NCBI RefSeq assembly: GCF_003602235.1
Contig: NZ_QZVS01000072.1
Span: 1-58,402, forward strand
Direction of reading: 5' to 3'
Length of the DNA: 58,402 nucleotides
Origin: Cryobacterium melibiosiphilum
Lineage (GTDB): Bacteria > Actinomycetota > Actinomycetes > Actinomycetales > Microbacteriaceae
Shown in pieces: positions 1 through 8,885 of the stretch. Position 1 is the stretch's first letter, and every line of letters begins with the position of its first letter. The position numbers and the translations under genes are program-made. The notes under the pieces were generated by a model. It was not told the origin of the DNA. It did not search any database and worked only from the letters and a program-made list of their open reading frames with translations.

Positions 1-130
1 CCCTGTTCCCGTCCGCCCCAAAACCAAAGCCCAACTCAACGCCGAAGAACAAGCACTCGAACCCCGCCACCTCACCTGGGACGAACTCATGGCCCTCCCG
101 ATACCCACGGACGAGATCCTGCCCTTCTGA
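1..130 (+). CDS. 3' end of an unidentified protein gene (truncated by window edge)
   Basis: An open frame starts at base 2 and runs to a TGA at 128-130, giving the last 42 residues of a protein. The visible tail is polar and ends in LPIPTDEILPF; it contains no motif I recognise. Similar acidic-proline tails occur at the ends of large actinobacterial HNH/DUF222 proteins, but that is only an impression. The stop codon forms part of the first unit of the decamer repeat that follows. The start and any domain lie outside the window. Confidence 0.5.
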   Translation, partial: PVPVRPKTKAQLNAEEQALEPRHLTWDELMALPIPTDEILPF

Positions 131-186
131 ACCCTTCTGAACCCTTCTGAACCCTTCTGAACCCGTCTGACCCCTTCTGAACCCTT
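121..186 (+). repeat. Tandem decamer repeat, six and a half copies
   Basis: Six consecutive copies of ACCCTTCTGA (variants GCCCTTCTGA, ACCCGTCTGA, CCCCTTCTGA) and a partial seventh follow one another without gaps. The first copy contains the stop codon of the upstream gene. Because the unit is 10 bp and carries TGA, the array places stops in all three forward frames, so it blocks read-through in any frame. It looks like a slippage-generated array. Confidence 0.9.
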
Positions 187-256
187 GTGCGGCATCCGCC
201 GGGCGGCGTAGTTTGACGGTCAACACGGTGCCCAAGGCGGTGCACCCAAGAGCCAC

Positions 257-314
257 TTTTTTCTCATCGGATTTTTTGCATCGGCTTTTTCTTGTCGGGA
301 GTTTTTCTCATCGG
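257..314 (+). repeat. Four imperfect T-rich repeats ahead of the DUF1918 gene
   Basis: Four units of the form T5-6 plus (C/G)(T/C)(C/T/A)(A/G)TCGG follow each other at intervals of 14-16 bp (beginning near 257, 272, 286 and 302). The last unit runs directly into the ribosome-binding site of the next gene. The T-tracts stand out strongly in a GC-rich region. Their function is unknown; they may be an untranslated leader or a protein-binding array. Confidence 0.75.
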
Positions 315-323
315 GAGGGTGTT

Positions 324-524
324 ATGCACGCCACACAGGGAGATCGAATCGTCATCCGCGGCAGGTCGGTCGGCAGCCCCGACCGGCACGGCGAGATCAT
401 CGACGTGCGCGGCGCAGACGGAGGGCCGCCCTACGAGGTGCGCTTCCAGGACGGCCACCGCAGTGTCGTGTTTCCCGGGTCTGACTTCATCGTCGAGCAC
501 GCTTCCGCAGACGAGACCGTGTAG
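324..524 (+). CDS. DUF1918 domain-containing protein
   Basis: A small 66-residue soluble protein beginning MHATQGDRIVIRGRSVG, which matches the short actinobacterial DUF1918 family. Those proteins are about 60 residues long and have an SH3-like beta-barrel pattern (GDRIVIRG, GEIIDVRG, YEVRFQDGH). The molecular role of the family is unknown. I chose the ATG at 324 because it is preceded by GGGAGGG about 5 bases upstream and gives the family length; an upstream TTG in the same frame would add 37 residues translated from the repeat leader. It stands alone between the repeat region and thrS. Confidence 0.8.
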   Translation: MHATQGDRIVIRGRSVGSPDRHGEIIDVRGADGGPPYEVRFQDGHRSVVFPGSDFIVEHASADETV

Positions 525-574
525 GTCGAGCCCGTGTAGGTCTGCTCCCTGCAGTTCGTGCCCTCCCACGCCGC

Positions 575-580
575 TAAAGT
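575..580 (+). promoter_or_regulatory. Candidate -10 box for thrS
   Basis: TAAAGT fits the actinobacterial TANNNT -10 pattern and lies 34 bases ahead of the thrS start. No convincing -35 is seen. A 6-bp inverted repeat (CCCTCC 561-566 / GGAGGG 582-587) brackets the box and could be an operator. Confidence 0.35.
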
Positions 581-613
581 TGGAGGGTCCGCAATAAACA
601 GGGAGTTATACAC

Positions 614-2701
614 GTGGCTGACGGCTTTGCGCTTTTCACCGACCGGTCTGTTGTCGCCATGCGCGTCAACGGCGAGCTGAAAGATCTCGCGGCTACCGTC
701 GAGACCACGGATGTCGTGGAGCCGGTCACGATTGATTCTCCCGACGGCCTGAACATTCTGCGACACTCCGCCACTCACGTGCTGGCACAGGCGGTGCAGA
801 CGGTCAACCCGGCCGCGCGCCTCGGCATCGGGCCGTTCGTCACGGACGGCTTCTACTATGATTTCGACGTCGCCGATCCGTTCACCCCCGAGGACATCAA
901 GTCGCTCGAGAAGGCGATGGACCGCATCATCCGCCAGGGCCAGCGTTTCGTGCGCCGCGTCGTCACCCACGACGAGGCCCGCGCCGAACTCGCCGCCGAG
1001 CCGTACAAGCTCGAACTGATCGGCATCAAGGGCGGCCCCGGCGGTGGCGGCACCGACGCGGCCACTGAAGAAGCCACTGAGGAAGCCAACAACAGCGCGA
1101 CCGCCGAAGAAGAGTCCGTTGAGGTCGGCGGCGCCGAACTGACCATCTACGACAACGTCGACCCGAAGACGGGGGAGACTGTCTGGAAGGACCTCTGCCG
1201 CGGCCCTCACCTGCCCAACACCCGCATGATCGGCAACGGCTTTTCGCTCACCCGCCTGGCCGCCGCCTACTGGCGCGGCTCCGAGAAGAACCCGCAGCTG
1301 CAGCGCATCTACGGCACCGCCTGGCCCACCAAGGACGCCCTGCGCGCCTACCAAGCGCGCCAAGAGGAGGCGGCCAAGCGCGACCACCGCAAGCTCGGCG
1401 CCGAACTCGACCTGTTTAGCTTCCCCGAAGAAATCGGCTCCGGCCTGCCCGTCTTCCACCCCAAGGGCGGCATCATCCGCCAGGAGATGGAAAACTACTC
1501 CCGCCAGCGCCACACCGAAGCCGGCTACGACTTCGTCTATACCCCGCACATCACCAAGTCGACCCTGTTCGAGACCTCCGGCCACCTCGACTGGTACGCC
1601 GACGGCATGTTCCCGCCCATGCACCTCGATGAGGAGCGCGACGACTCCGGCCACGTGACCCGCCAGGGCGTCGACTATTACCTCAAGCCGATGAACTGCC
1701 CGTTCCACAACCTCATCTTCAAGTCCCGCGGCCGCAGCTACCGCGAGCTTCCGCTGCGCCTGTTCGAGTTCGGCTCGGTCTACCGCTACGAGAAGTCCGG
1801 CGTGGTTCACGGCCTTACCCGGGTGCGCGGCATGACCCAGGACGACGCCCACATCTACACGACCAAGGAAGGCATGAAGGAGGAGCTCACGAGCACCCTC
1901 AACTTCGTGCTCGACCTACTCGCCGACTACGGCCTGAACGACTACTACCTCGAGCTCTCCACCAAGGACCCGAAAAAGTTCGTCGGCAGCGACGAGGCCT
2001 GGGAGGAAGCCACCCAGACCCTGTCTGAGGTCGCCACCGCCTCCGGCCTCGAACTGGTCGCCGACCCGGGCGGAGCCGCGTTCTACGGCCCCAAGATCTC
2101 CGTGCAGGCCCGCGACGCCCTCGGCCGCACCTGGCAGATGTCGACCATCCAGCTCGACTTCAACCTGCCCGAGCGTTTCGAGCTCGAATACACCGCCAAT
2201 GACGGCACCCGCCAGCGCCCGGTCATGATCCACCGCGCGCTGTTCGGGTCCGTCGAGCGGTTCTTCGCCGTGCTCACCGAGCACTATGCCGGGGCGTTCC
2301 CGGTCTGGCTGTCCCCGGTTCAGGTCGTCGGCATCCCCGTCTCGGAGCAGTACGGCCCGTTCCTCGACGACATCATCATGCGGCTCAAGAAGGTCGGCGT
2401 GCGCGCTGAGGTCGACCACTCCGACGACCGCATGCAGAAGAAGATCCGCACCCACACCAAGGCGAAGGTGCCCTTCCAGCTCATCGTCGGCGAAGAAGAC
2501 CAGGCCAACAACGCGGTCAGCTTCCGGTTCCGCGACGGCACGCAGGACAACGGCGTGCCGGTGGAGGAGGCCATCCGTCGCATCGTGGAGGCCATCGAGA
2601 CCCGGGCGCAGGTCGTGACCTCGCCGACCCCGGTCGTCGAGGCTGCCCCGACGGATGCTGCAGCGCCGACGGACGCCGCCGTCGCGCAGGCCGCGCACTA
2701 A
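614..2701 (+). CDS. thrS: Threonyl-tRNA synthetase
   Basis: Charges tRNA-Thr with threonine in the cytoplasm. The 695-residue protein has a short TGS-like N-terminus, then the second editing domain with HSATH (H51/H55) and CRGPH (C195/H199). The class II catalytic core follows with the zinc cysteine in KPMNCPFH (C362), motif 2 around 383-415 ([12 protein letters not shown]) and motif 3 in [16 protein letters not shown], then a C-terminal anticodon-binding domain. Two low-complexity additions are visible: a Gly/Glu-rich linker at about 140-172 inside the editing domain, and an Ala/Pro/Thr tail from about 667. The GTG start has AGGGAG upstream. The next gene begins 1 base after the stop, so the two are probably cotranscribed. 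Confidence 0.97.
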   Translation: MADGFALFTDRSVVAMRVNGELKDLAATVETTDVVEPVTIDSPDGLNILRHSATHVLAQAVQTVNPAARLGIGPFVTDGFYYDFDVADPFTPEDIKSLEKAMDRIIRQGQRFVRRVVTHDEARAELAAEPYKLELIGIKGGPGGGGTDAATEEATEEANNSATAEEESVEVGGAELTIYDNVDPKTGETVWKDLCRGPHLPNTRMIGNGFSLTRLAAAYWRGSEKNPQLQRIYGTAWPTKDALRAYQARQEEAAKRDHRKLGAELDLFSFPEEIGSGLPVFHPKGGIIRQEMENYSRQRHTEAGYDFVYTPHITKSTLFETSGHLDWYADGMFPPMHLDEERDDSGHVTRQGVDYYLKPMNCPFHNLIFKSRGRSYRELPLRLFEFGSVYRYEKSGVVHGLTRVRGMTQDDAHIYTTKEGMKEELTSTLNFVLDLLADYGLNDYYLELSTKDPKKFVGSDEAWEEATQTLSEVATASGLELVADPGGAAFYGPKISVQARDALGRTWQMSTIQLDFNLPERFELEYTANDGTRQRPVMIHRALFGSVERFFAVLTEHYAGAFPVWLSPVQVVGIPVSEQYGPFLDDIIMRLKKVGVRAEVDHSDDRMQKKIRTHTKAKVPFQLIVGEEDQANNAVSFRFRDGTQDNGVPVEEAIRRIVEAIETRAQVVTSPTPVVEAAPTDAAAPTDAAVAQAAH

Positions 2702-2702
2702 C

Positions 2703-3290
2703 GTGGTCGACTATCCCACTGACCGGCTGCGCGGTCCCGGCCCCGACGCGGACGGCCTCGTCGTTGACGGCTCGAGCGAGTACGCGGCCGTGCCCGATGC
2801 CTTCCAGCGTCTCTGGACCCCGCACCGGATGGCTTACATCCAGGACGGCCAGCAGCCCCACGCCGATGACTGCCCGTTTTGCGTTGCCCCGGCGATGACC
2901 GACGAGAAGGCGCTCATTGTGGCGCGGGGCGAGCACGCCTACGTGCTGCTCAACCTGTTCCCGTACAACAGCGGCCACCTGCTCGTCTGCCCCTACCGTC
3001 ACGTGGCGACGTATGACCAGGCCACGCCCGCGGAGGTCGCCGAAATCGGCGAACTGACGCAGATCGCGATGCGCGTGCTCACCGCGGTCTCCCGCTGTGA
3101 CGGCTTCAACATCGGCATGAACCAGGGCCGCATCGCTGGCGCCGGCATCGCCGAGCACCTGCACCAGCACATCGTGCCGCGCTGGGCACTCGACTCGAAT
3201 TTCTTCCCCATCATCGCCGGTACCAAGGCGATTCCGCGGCTGCTCGGCGACGTGCGCGACGATGTCGCCAACGGCTGGCCGTCACGCTGA
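2703..3290 (+). CDS. HIT-family hydrolase, probable Ap4A phosphorylase
   Basis: A 195-residue HIT protein with the catalytic histidine triad HLHQH at 151-155 and the family core [12 protein letters not shown] at about 83-94. It has a Cys pair CPFC at 56-59. Its layout and its position directly after thrS match Mycobacterium tuberculosis Rv2613c, described as a diadenosine tetraphosphate phosphorylase; the exact substrate here is inferred. Ap4A is made as a side product by aminoacyl-tRNA synthetases, so linkage to thrS is plausible. The GTG start at 2703 lies just after the thrS TAA. A longer in-frame ORF reaching back into thrS is rejected because it duplicates thrS coding sequence. Confidence 0.9.
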   Translation: MVDYPTDRLRGPGPDADGLVVDGSSEYAAVPDAFQRLWTPHRMAYIQDGQQPHADDCPFCVAPAMTDEKALIVARGEHAYVLLNLFPYNSGHLLVCPYRHVATYDQATPAEVAEIGELTQIAMRVLTAVSRCDGFNIGMNQGRIAGAGIAEHLHQHIVPRWALDSNFFPIIAGTKAIPRLLGDVRDDVANGWPSR

Positions 3291-3364
3291 GCGCAGTAGC
3301 TCCTGAACTCCGGGCGCGCCCACCGGCCTCCCGTATCAATACAAAGCAAGGAATAGGATCAAGC

Positions 3365-4267
3365 ATGACTGAAATCACTTCCCCCGAGCAGTTCGGCTCG
3401 AGCCGCGTCAAGCGTGGACTCGCCGAAATGCTCAAGGGCGGCGTCATCATGGACGTCGTCACCGCAGCCCAGGCCCGCATTGCCGAAGATGCCGGCGCGG
3501 TCGCCGTCATGGCGCTCGAGCGAGTCCCGGCCGACATCCGCTCGCAGGGCGGCGTGGCACGCATGAGCGACCCCGACCTGATCGACAGCATCCGCGCCGA
3601 GGTCAACATCCCGGTCATGGCGAAGGCCCGCATCGGTCACTTCGTCGAGGCGCAGATCCTGCAGGCACTCGAGGTGGACTACATCGACGAGTCCGAGGTG
3701 CTGAGCCCCGCCGACTACGTCAACCACATCGACAAGTGGAACTTCACCATCCCCTTCGTATGCGGCGCAACCAACCTGGGTGAGGCGCTGCGTCGCATCG
3801 TCGAGGGCGCGGCCATGATCCGATCCAAGGGTGAGGCCGGCACCGGCGACGTCTCCGAGGCGACCAAGCACATCCGCACGATCAAGGGTGAGATCGCCCG
3901 CCTCTCCTCCCTGGGCAAGGACGAACTCTACGTCGCCGCCAAGGAGCTGCAGGCCCCGTACGAGCTGGTCGCCGAGATCGCCGCAACCGGCAAGCTCCCC
4001 GTCGTACTCTTCACCGCCGGGGGAGTGGCCACCCCGGCCGACGCCGCGATGATGATGCAGCTCGGTGCCGACGGAGTCTTCGTCGGATCCGGCATCTTCA
4101 AATCGGGCAACCCGGAGCAGCGCGCCGCCGCCATCGTCAAGGCCGTCACTTTCTACGACGACGCCAAGATCATCGCGGATGTCTCGCGGGGCCTCGGCGA
4201 AGCGATGGTCGGCATCAACGTGACCGACATCCCGGCACCGCACCGCCTCGCCACCCGCGGCTGGTAG
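3365..4267 (+). CDS. pdxS: Pyridoxal 5'-phosphate synthase, synthase subunit PdxS
   Basis: Builds pyridoxal 5'-phosphate from ribose 5-phosphate, glyceraldehyde 3-phosphate and ammonia supplied by PdxT. The 300-residue protein shows the strongly conserved PdxS sequence throughout: [53 protein letters not shown], and the phosphate-binding [17 protein letters not shown] and [11 protein letters not shown]. The ATG is preceded by an A/G-rich AAGGAATAGGA. It lies 74 bases after the HIT gene and 11 bases before pdxT, which forms the matching subunit. Confidence 0.97.
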   Translation: MTEITSPEQFGSSRVKRGLAEMLKGGVIMDVVTAAQARIAEDAGAVAVMALERVPADIRSQGGVARMSDPDLIDSIRAEVNIPVMAKARIGHFVEAQILQALEVDYIDESEVLSPADYVNHIDKWNFTIPFVCGATNLGEALRRIVEGAAMIRSKGEAGTGDVSEATKHIRTIKGEIARLSSLGKDELYVAAKELQAPYELVAEIAATGKLPVVLFTAGGVATPADAAMMMQLGADGVFVGSGIFKSGNPEQRAAAIVKAVTFYDDAKIIADVSRGLGEAMVGINVTDIPAPHRLATRGW

Positions 4268-4278
4268 CGCACCCCTCG

Positions 4279-4926
4279 ATGCCTGAGGCCACGCTCGTCG
4301 ACATGCCCGCGCCCGCTCGTCTGGCAGGGGAGGCCCCCATCGGGGTTCTCGCCCTGCAGGGTGACTTTCGCGAGCATGCCGACGTGTTGCGGGCCCTGGG
4401 CGCCGAGGTCGTTCTGGTTCGTCGCCCCGAGGAACTCGCCCTCGTGGGCGGACTCGTCATTCCGGGCGGCGAGTCCAGCGTGATGGACAAGCTGGCGCGC
4501 ATGTTCGGGCTGTTCGAGCCGCTGAGTGACGCGGTGGCTGCGGGACTGCCGGTCTACGGCACGTGTGCGGGCCTCATCATGCTCGCCGACACGGTTCTCG
4601 ATGGCATCACCGGGCAGCAGAGCATCGGCGGCCTTGACATCGTCGTGCGTCGTAATGCCTTCGGCTCGCAGGCAGCCAGTTTCGAAACCGAGCTTGACGT
4701 GTCCGGGCTGGCCGGCGGCCCGATGCACGCCGCGTTCATTCGTGCCCCGGTCGTCGAGACGGTCGGGCCGGCCGCCACGGCGCTGGCCCGCCTGGCCGAT
4801 GGCCGCTGTGTTGCCGTCGAGCAGGGCAGTCTGCTCGGCACCTCGTTTCACCCCGAAATCACCGGGGACTACCGGTTTCACGAGTACTTTTTACGCAGGG
4901 TGGCTGCCGCCGCCTTTCGTCGCTAA
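4279..4926 (+). CDS. pdxT: Pyridoxal 5'-phosphate synthase, glutaminase subunit PdxT
   Basis: A class I glutamine amidotransferase that releases ammonia from glutamine and channels it to PdxS. In the 215-residue protein the oxyanion motif PGGESS is at 63-68, the nucleophile Cys96 sits in YGTCAGLI, and the His191/Glu193 pair is in SFHPEI, so the catalytic triad is complete. The N-terminus (about 20 residues before IGVLALQGDF) is slightly longer than in many homologues, and the true start might be the ATG at 4303. A strong hairpin follows directly after the stop. Confidence 0.96.
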   Translation: MPEATLVDMPAPARLAGEAPIGVLALQGDFREHADVLRALGAEVVLVRRPEELALVGGLVIPGGESSVMDKLARMFGLFEPLSDAVAAGLPVYGTCAGLIMLADTVLDGITGQQSIGGLDIVVRRNAFGSQAASFETELDVSGLAGGPMHAAFIRAPVVETVGPAATALARLADGRCVAVEQGSLLGTSFHPEITGDYRFHEYFLRRVAAAAFRR

Positions 4927-4972
4927 CGCCCGGTCCAGCATCCGTCACGTCGTGACCGGATGATGCCGGGCG
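4927..4972 (+). terminator. Hairpin after pdxT, likely terminator
   Basis: Nested inverted repeats: CGCCCGG (4927-4933) with CCGGGCG (4966-4972) outside, CATCCG with CGGATG inside, and TCAC/GTGA closing a 3-base loop with one bulged C. The hairpin begins one base after the pdxT stop. No T-run follows, which is common for terminators of GC-rich actinobacteria. Confidence 0.5.
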
Positions 4973-4991
4973 GTTATGGAAAGAGTCAACG

Positions 4992-5534
4992 ATGACACGC
5001 TATATCGCCCTTCTTCGCGGCATCAACGTCAATGGCATCACGATCACCATGACGGACCTGGCCGATACTTTTACCGACCTCGGCTACACCGACGTGAAGA
5101 CCGTCCTCGCCAGCGGCAACGTGATCTTCAGCATCGACAAGCCCCTCGCCGACCACGACGAGCTCGCCGCGCTCAAGGCGCGCATCGAGGCGGCCCTCAC
5201 CGCCCGCTTCGACTACGAGGCCTGGATCGTGCTGATCGACCACGAGACCCTCGACCGGGTCGTGCGCGCGTATCCCTTCGATGAGAAGCATGCCGCCTGG
5301 CACCCCTACGTGATGTTCTCCTCCGAGCCCGGGCATCTGTCCGAGCTCGCCGGACACGCCCGGGAACTCGACGCCGCCGATGAGCGCGTCGAGCTCGGCC
5401 ACGGCGTTCTGTACTGGGAGGTCAAGAAGGCCGTCGGCGTCAAGAGCGCCTTCAGCAAGAAGAGCGGCAAGGTCAAATACCGCGCCACCACGACGACCCG
5501 CAACCTGCACACGCTGCATACCTTGCTCGAGTGA
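4992..5534 (+). CDS. DUF1697 domain-containing protein
   Basis: A 180-residue cytosolic protein beginning MTRYIALLRGINVNG, the hallmark of the DUF1697 family, followed by the conserved LASGNVIF segment. The family is widespread in bacteria, and no biochemical function is established to my knowledge. The C-terminal KVKYRATTTTRNLHTL is also typical. The ATG has GGAAAGAG upstream at suitable spacing. It follows the pdxT hairpin, so it may be a separate unit. Confidence 0.85.
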   Translation: MTRYIALLRGINVNGITITMTDLADTFTDLGYTDVKTVLASGNVIFSIDKPLADHDELAALKARIEAALTARFDYEAWIVLIDHETLDRVVRAYPFDEKHAAWHPYVMFSSEPGHLSELAGHARELDAADERVELGHGVLYWEVKKAVGVKSAFSKKSGKVKYRATTTTRNLHTLHTLLE

Positions 5535-5549
5535 GCCCCGGGATAGACT
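5523..5549 (+). promoter_or_regulatory. Candidate promoter for yebC
   Basis: TTGCTC (5523-5528) and TAGACT (5544-5549) are separated by 15 bp and overlap the end of the DUF1697 gene. TAGACT fits TANNNT. The spacing is short, so the -35 assignment is weak. The predicted leader then contains the 16-bp direct repeats. Confidence 0.35.
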
Positions 5550-5590
5550 TCAACCACTAGAACGACAGCCGTAACAGGCACTGTTCACAG

Positions 5591-5629
5591 CAGTACGAAC
5601 GAACACCAGTACGAACGAACACCAGTACC
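5591..5629 (+). repeat. 16-bp direct repeat in the yebC leader
   Basis: CAGTACGAACGAACAC occurs twice back to back (5591-5606, 5607-5622) and a third partial copy (CAGTACC) follows. It lies in the predicted untranslated leader of yebC, 24 bases before the start codon. Confidence 0.9.
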
Positions 5630-5652
5630 AGCGAGCAGACAACGGGAGAATT

Positions 5653-6417
5653 ATGTCCGGGCATTCCAAATGGGCCACCACGAAGCACCAGAAGGCGGTC
5701 ACCGACTCTCGGCGCGCCAAGGCCTTCGCCAAGCTCATCAAGAACATCGAAGTTGCCGCCCGCATGGGCGGCGCCGACCTGTCGGGCAACCCGACCCTGG
5801 TCGACGCCATCCAGAAGGCGAAGAAGACCTCGGTGCCCAACGACAACATCGACCGTGCCGTCAAGCGCGGCGCCGGGCTGTCAGGCGAGCAGGTCGACTA
5901 CACGACCATCATGTACGAAGGCTATGCCGCCCACGGCGTGGCCATCATGGTCGAGTGCCTCACCGACAACAAGAACCGCGCGGCGGCCGAAGTGCGCACC
6001 ACCATGGCCCGCAACGGCGGCACCATGGCCGATCCCGGCAGCGTCGCCTACAACTTCCACCGCAAGGGCGTTGTTGTCGTGGGACAGAGCGGCGGCCTCA
6101 CGGAGGACGACATCATGCTGGCCGTTCTCGACGCTGGTGCCGAAGAGGTCATCACGGACGACGACACCTTCGAGGTGCACTCCGACGCGGCCGACCTCGT
6201 CGCGACCCGAACCGCCCTGCAGGCCGCCGGAATCGACTACAACTCCGCCGATATCGCCTTCATCCCCTCCCTCAAGGTCGAGGTCGACGCCGAGACCGCC
6301 CGCAAGGTGTTCCGACTCATCGACGCCCTCGAAGACCTCGACGACGTGCAGAACATCTATAGCAACTACGACGTGACCCCCGAGGTGCAGGCCGAACTCG
6401 AAGCCGACTCCGAGTAG
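5653..6417 (+). CDS. yebC: YebC/PmpR family protein
   Basis: A 254-residue member of the YebC/TACO1 family, starting with the signature [16 protein letters not shown] and containing the family segment [17 protein letters not shown] at about 57-73. Members are annotated as DNA-binding regulators, while related proteins act in translation of difficult sequences such as polyprolines; which applies here cannot be told from sequence. It precedes ruvC by 5 bases, a classic neighbourhood in actinobacteria and many proteobacteria. The ATG follows a GGGAGAA ribosome-binding site. The C-terminus is acidic. Confidence 0.95.
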   Translation: MSGHSKWATTKHQKAVTDSRRAKAFAKLIKNIEVAARMGGADLSGNPTLVDAIQKAKKTSVPNDNIDRAVKRGAGLSGEQVDYTTIMYEGYAAHGVAIMVECLTDNKNRAAAEVRTTMARNGGTMADPGSVAYNFHRKGVVVVGQSGGLTEDDIMLAVLDAGAEEVITDDDTFEVHSDAADLVATRTALQAAGIDYNSADIAFIPSLKVEVDAETARKVFRLIDALEDLDDVQNIYSNYDVTPEVQAELEADSE

Positions 6418-6422
6418 GCGGT

Positions 6423-6497
6423 ATGGTTCCGGCAGGCATGGTTCCGGCAGGCGCCGTCCGGTCCGGCGCTGTGCGGGCCGGTGCCGTCCGGGTGCTC
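6423..6497 (+). repeat. Five 15-bp in-frame repeats encoding the RuvC N-terminus
   Basis: Five consecutive 15-bp units. The first two are identical (ATGGTTCCGGCAGGC); the other three follow the pattern GCYGTSCGGKYCGGY or close to it. They encode MVPAG, MVPAG, AVRSG, AVRAG and AVRVL. The last unit merges into the conserved RuvC start, so the repeats appear to have expanded from the original 5' end of the gene and duplicated the start codon. Confidence 0.85.
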
Positions 6498-7097
6498 GGT
6501 ATCGACCCGGGCCTCACCCGCTGCGGAGTCGGCGTCGTCGACGTGGCTGGTAATCGCTCAGCCACCCTCGTCGACGTGGCCACCCTGAAAAGTGCGCCCG
6601 ATCTCCCCCTCGAGGAGCGCCTGCTGCTGCTCAGCCGCGGCATTGAGGACATGCTCGACCGGCACCAGCCGCAATTCGTGGCCATCGAGCGGGTCTTCGC
6701 CCAGCACAACGTGCGCACCGTCATGGGCACCGCGCAGATCAGCGGGGTCGCCCTGCTGCTGGCCGCACAGCGCGGCCTGACCGTGACCCTGCACACCCCG
6801 AGCGAGGTGAAGGCCGCCATCACCGGCTACGGCGCCGCCGACAAGAAACAGGTCGGCACGATGGTCGCCCGCATCCTCGGCCTGACCGAGATTCCGAAAC
6901 CGGCTGACTCGGCGGATGCCCTCGCTCTCGCCATCTGCCACGCCTGGCGCACCGGGGCCGCCGGCGGAACCCTGCCCACGAAGGCGTCGATTGCGGCGTC
7001 CGGGCCGGCTCCTGCCCTCACCCCGGCCCAGAAAGCCTGGCGCGCGGCTGAGCGGGGAACAGCAGTGTCGGTGGCTCCGCGTAGTCTTAAGCGGTGA
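6423..7097 (+). CDS. ruvC: Holliday junction endonuclease RuvC
   Basis: Resolves Holliday junctions by paired nicks together with RuvAB. The conserved core starts at VLGIDPGLTRCGVGVVDV, with the catalytic Asp28 in IDPG. It continues with AIERVFAQHNVRTVMGTAQ (catalytic Glu), HTPSEVKAAITGYGAADKKQV and the C-terminal acidic pair in PADSADALALAICH. The protein is 224 residues with two unusual ends: the first 25 residues are five near-repeats of MVPAG/AVRxG, and about 35 residues trail after the core. Alternative starts are the ATG at 6438 and the GTGs at 6471 and 6492. The stop overlaps the ruvA GTG. Confidence 0.95.
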   Translation: MVPAGMVPAGAVRSGAVRAGAVRVLGIDPGLTRCGVGVVDVAGNRSATLVDVATLKSAPDLPLEERLLLLSRGIEDMLDRHQPQFVAIERVFAQHNVRTVMGTAQISGVALLLAAQRGLTVTLHTPSEVKAAITGYGAADKKQVGTMVARILGLTEIPKPADSADALALAICHAWRTGAAGGTLPTKASIAASGPAPALTPAQKAWRAAERGTAVSVAPRSLKR

Positions 7098-7738
7098 TTT
7101 CTTCCATACGTGGCCCCGTCCTGTCCGCCCTGGGTTCTGTTGTCGTCGTCGAGGTCGGCGGCATCGGATTCTCGGTTCAGGTCACCCCGGCGACGGCGCT
7201 CGGCTGCCGTATCGGCGATGAGGTTCGCCTGACGACGACCCTGATCGTGCGCGAGGACTCGCTCACCCTCTACGGCTTCCCCAGCCCGGAAGAACTGCAC
7301 GTCTTTGAGTTGCTCGTCGGCGTGACCGGTGTCGGCCCCAAATCGGCGCTCGGTGTGCTCGCCGTTTTGGTTCCGCAGCAGATCGCGCAGGCCGTCGCCG
7401 ATGACGACGACGCGGTCTTTCGCAAGGTCAGCGGCATCGGCCCGAAGACCGCCAAACTGATCGTGCTGTCCCTCGCCGGCAAACTCGCCGTGACGGCGCC
7501 CGCCGCGACCGCCCGCACGGCGCCGAACCGTTCGGTCGCTTCGACCGTGCAGGCTGCCCTGATCGGGCTCGGCTGGACGGAGCGGGTCGCCTCGGAGACT
7601 GTGGAGGAGACGCTCGCCGACCTCGCGGACGGCGAGCCGGCATCCGTCGCCGCAGTGCTGCGCCTCGCCCTCGGCCGCTTGGGCCCGGCACAGCACGTTT
7701 CCAGTCCGCACCAGTCAAGCCCGGGACGCCCCGAATGA
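7094..7738 (+). CDS. ruvA: Holliday junction branch-migration protein RuvA
   Basis: Binds four-way junction DNA as a tetramer and loads the RuvB motors. The 214-residue protein has an N-terminal OB-fold ([13 protein letters not shown] to about residue 65), then helix-hairpin-helix segments including [14 protein letters not shown] and [14 protein letters not shown], a variable Ala/Thr-rich linker, and a C-terminal RuvB-contact domain ([19 protein letters not shown]). The GTG start overlaps the ruvC TGA (GTGA) and its stop overlaps the ruvB ATG (ATGA), so the three genes are translationally coupled. Confidence 0.97.
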   Translation: MISSIRGPVLSALGSVVVVEVGGIGFSVQVTPATALGCRIGDEVRLTTTLIVREDSLTLYGFPSPEELHVFELLVGVTGVGPKSALGVLAVLVPQQIAQAVADDDDAVFRKVSGIGPKTAKLIVLSLAGKLAVTAPAATARTAPNRSVASTVQAALIGLGWTERVASETVEETLADLADGEPASVAAVLRLALGRLGPAQHVSSPHQSSPGRPE

Positions 7739-8781
7739 CTGATCCGGGTGTTGAAATCACAAACCCGAGCCTCGAGAGCGAGGGTGAGCTCGCGTTCGAG
7801 GGGGCGCTGCGCCCCCGCAGCCTGGCCGAATTCGTCGGCCAGCAGAAGGTGCGGGGCCAGCTGCAGTTGCTCCTCACTGCGGCCACGATGCAGAACCGCA
7901 CGCCCGATCACATCCTGCTCGCCGGCCCGCCCGGCCTCGGCAAGACCACCCTGGCCATGATCATCGCCTATGAGGGCGACCGGCCCCTGCGCATGGCGAG
8001 CGGTCCGGCCATCCAGCACGCCGGCGACCTGGCCGCCGTGCTGTCCTCTCTCGTTCCGGGTGAGGTGCTCTTCATCGACGAAATCCACCGCATGGCCCGC
8101 TCCGCGGAGGAGATGCTGTATCTCGCCATGGAGGACTTCCGCATCGACATCATGGTGGGCAAGGGCGCCGGAGCGACATCCGTACCCCTTGATCTGGCAC
8201 CGTTCACGCTGGTCGGGGCCACGACGCGCTCCGGAATGCTGCCCAACCCGCTCAGAGACCGCTTCGGCTTTACCGCCAACCTCGAGTTTTACGCCGAGAA
8301 CGAACTCGAACTCGTGCTGAAGCGCGCCGCCGTGCTCATCGGCCTGCCGATCGGCCAGCGGGCCCTCGCCGAAATAGCCGGGCGGTGCCGCGGCACACCG
8401 CGCATCGCGAACCGGCTGCTGCGGCGGGTGCGTGACTACGCCCTGGTGCACGGCGGTGAGGCTGACATCGCGGCCGTACATGCCGCCCTCGAGCTCTACG
8501 ACGTGGATGAGATCGGGCTGGACCGTCTCGACCGAGAGGTGATGCGCATCGTGCTGACCCGGTTCGGGGGAGGTCCGGTCGGCTTGAATACCCTGGCCGT
8601 GTCCGTCGGTGAGGAGTCCGAGACCATCGAAGCGGTCGTCGAACCCTTCCTGGTGCGGATAGGCTTCCTCACACGCACGCCCCGCGGGCGGGTCGCAACC
8701 CCCGCAGCGTGGCGGCATTTCGGACTCAGTTCAACGGGGGGTATGACCACTCAGGGTGGGCTGCCCCTCGATGACCTATAA
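7735..8781 (+). CDS. ruvB: Holliday junction branch-migration ATPase RuvB
   Basis: Hexameric AAA+ motor that drives branch migration. The 348-residue protein shows Walker [10 protein letters not shown] (Lys70), Walker [10 protein letters not shown] (Asp115/Glu116), sensor 1 [20 protein letters not shown] with the arginine finger, and a C-terminal winged helix ([21 protein letters not shown]). Length and motifs are standard. It is the last gene of the overlapping ruvCAB set. A perfect TATAAT overlaps its stop codon and probably starts the yajC-secDF transcript. Confidence 0.98.
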   Translation: MTDPGVEITNPSLESEGELAFEGALRPRSLAEFVGQQKVRGQLQLLLTAATMQNRTPDHILLAGPPGLGKTTLAMIIAYEGDRPLRMASGPAIQHAGDLAAVLSSLVPGEVLFIDEIHRMARSAEEMLYLAMEDFRIDIMVGKGAGATSVPLDLAPFTLVGATTRSGMLPNPLRDRFGFTANLEFYAENELELVLKRAAVLIGLPIGQRALAEIAGRCRGTPRIANRLLRRVRDYALVHGGEADIAAVHAALELYDVDEIGLDRLDREVMRIVLTRFGGGPVGLNTLAVSVGEESETIEAVVEPFLVRIGFLTRTPRGRVATPAAWRHFGLSSTGGMTTQGGLPLDDL

Positions 8782-8782
8782 T
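8777..8782 (+). promoter_or_regulatory. TATAAT -10 box overlapping the ruvB stop
   Basis: A perfect TATAAT lies across the ruvB TAA, about 104 bases before yajC. The matching -35 position is G-rich and not recognisable. The predicted leader contains an 8-bp stem (GCGGGTTC / GAGCCCGC, one G-T pair, 8803-8823). Confidence 0.45.
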
Positions 8783-8885
8783 TCAAGCTGGTTCGTACCG
8801 AATGCGGGTTCAGACAGAGCCCGCAACACAGGCTTCGGCGCTGCGTTTGTGAAGCATCGCCGCAATGGGAAGGTTTTTTAGTTTT

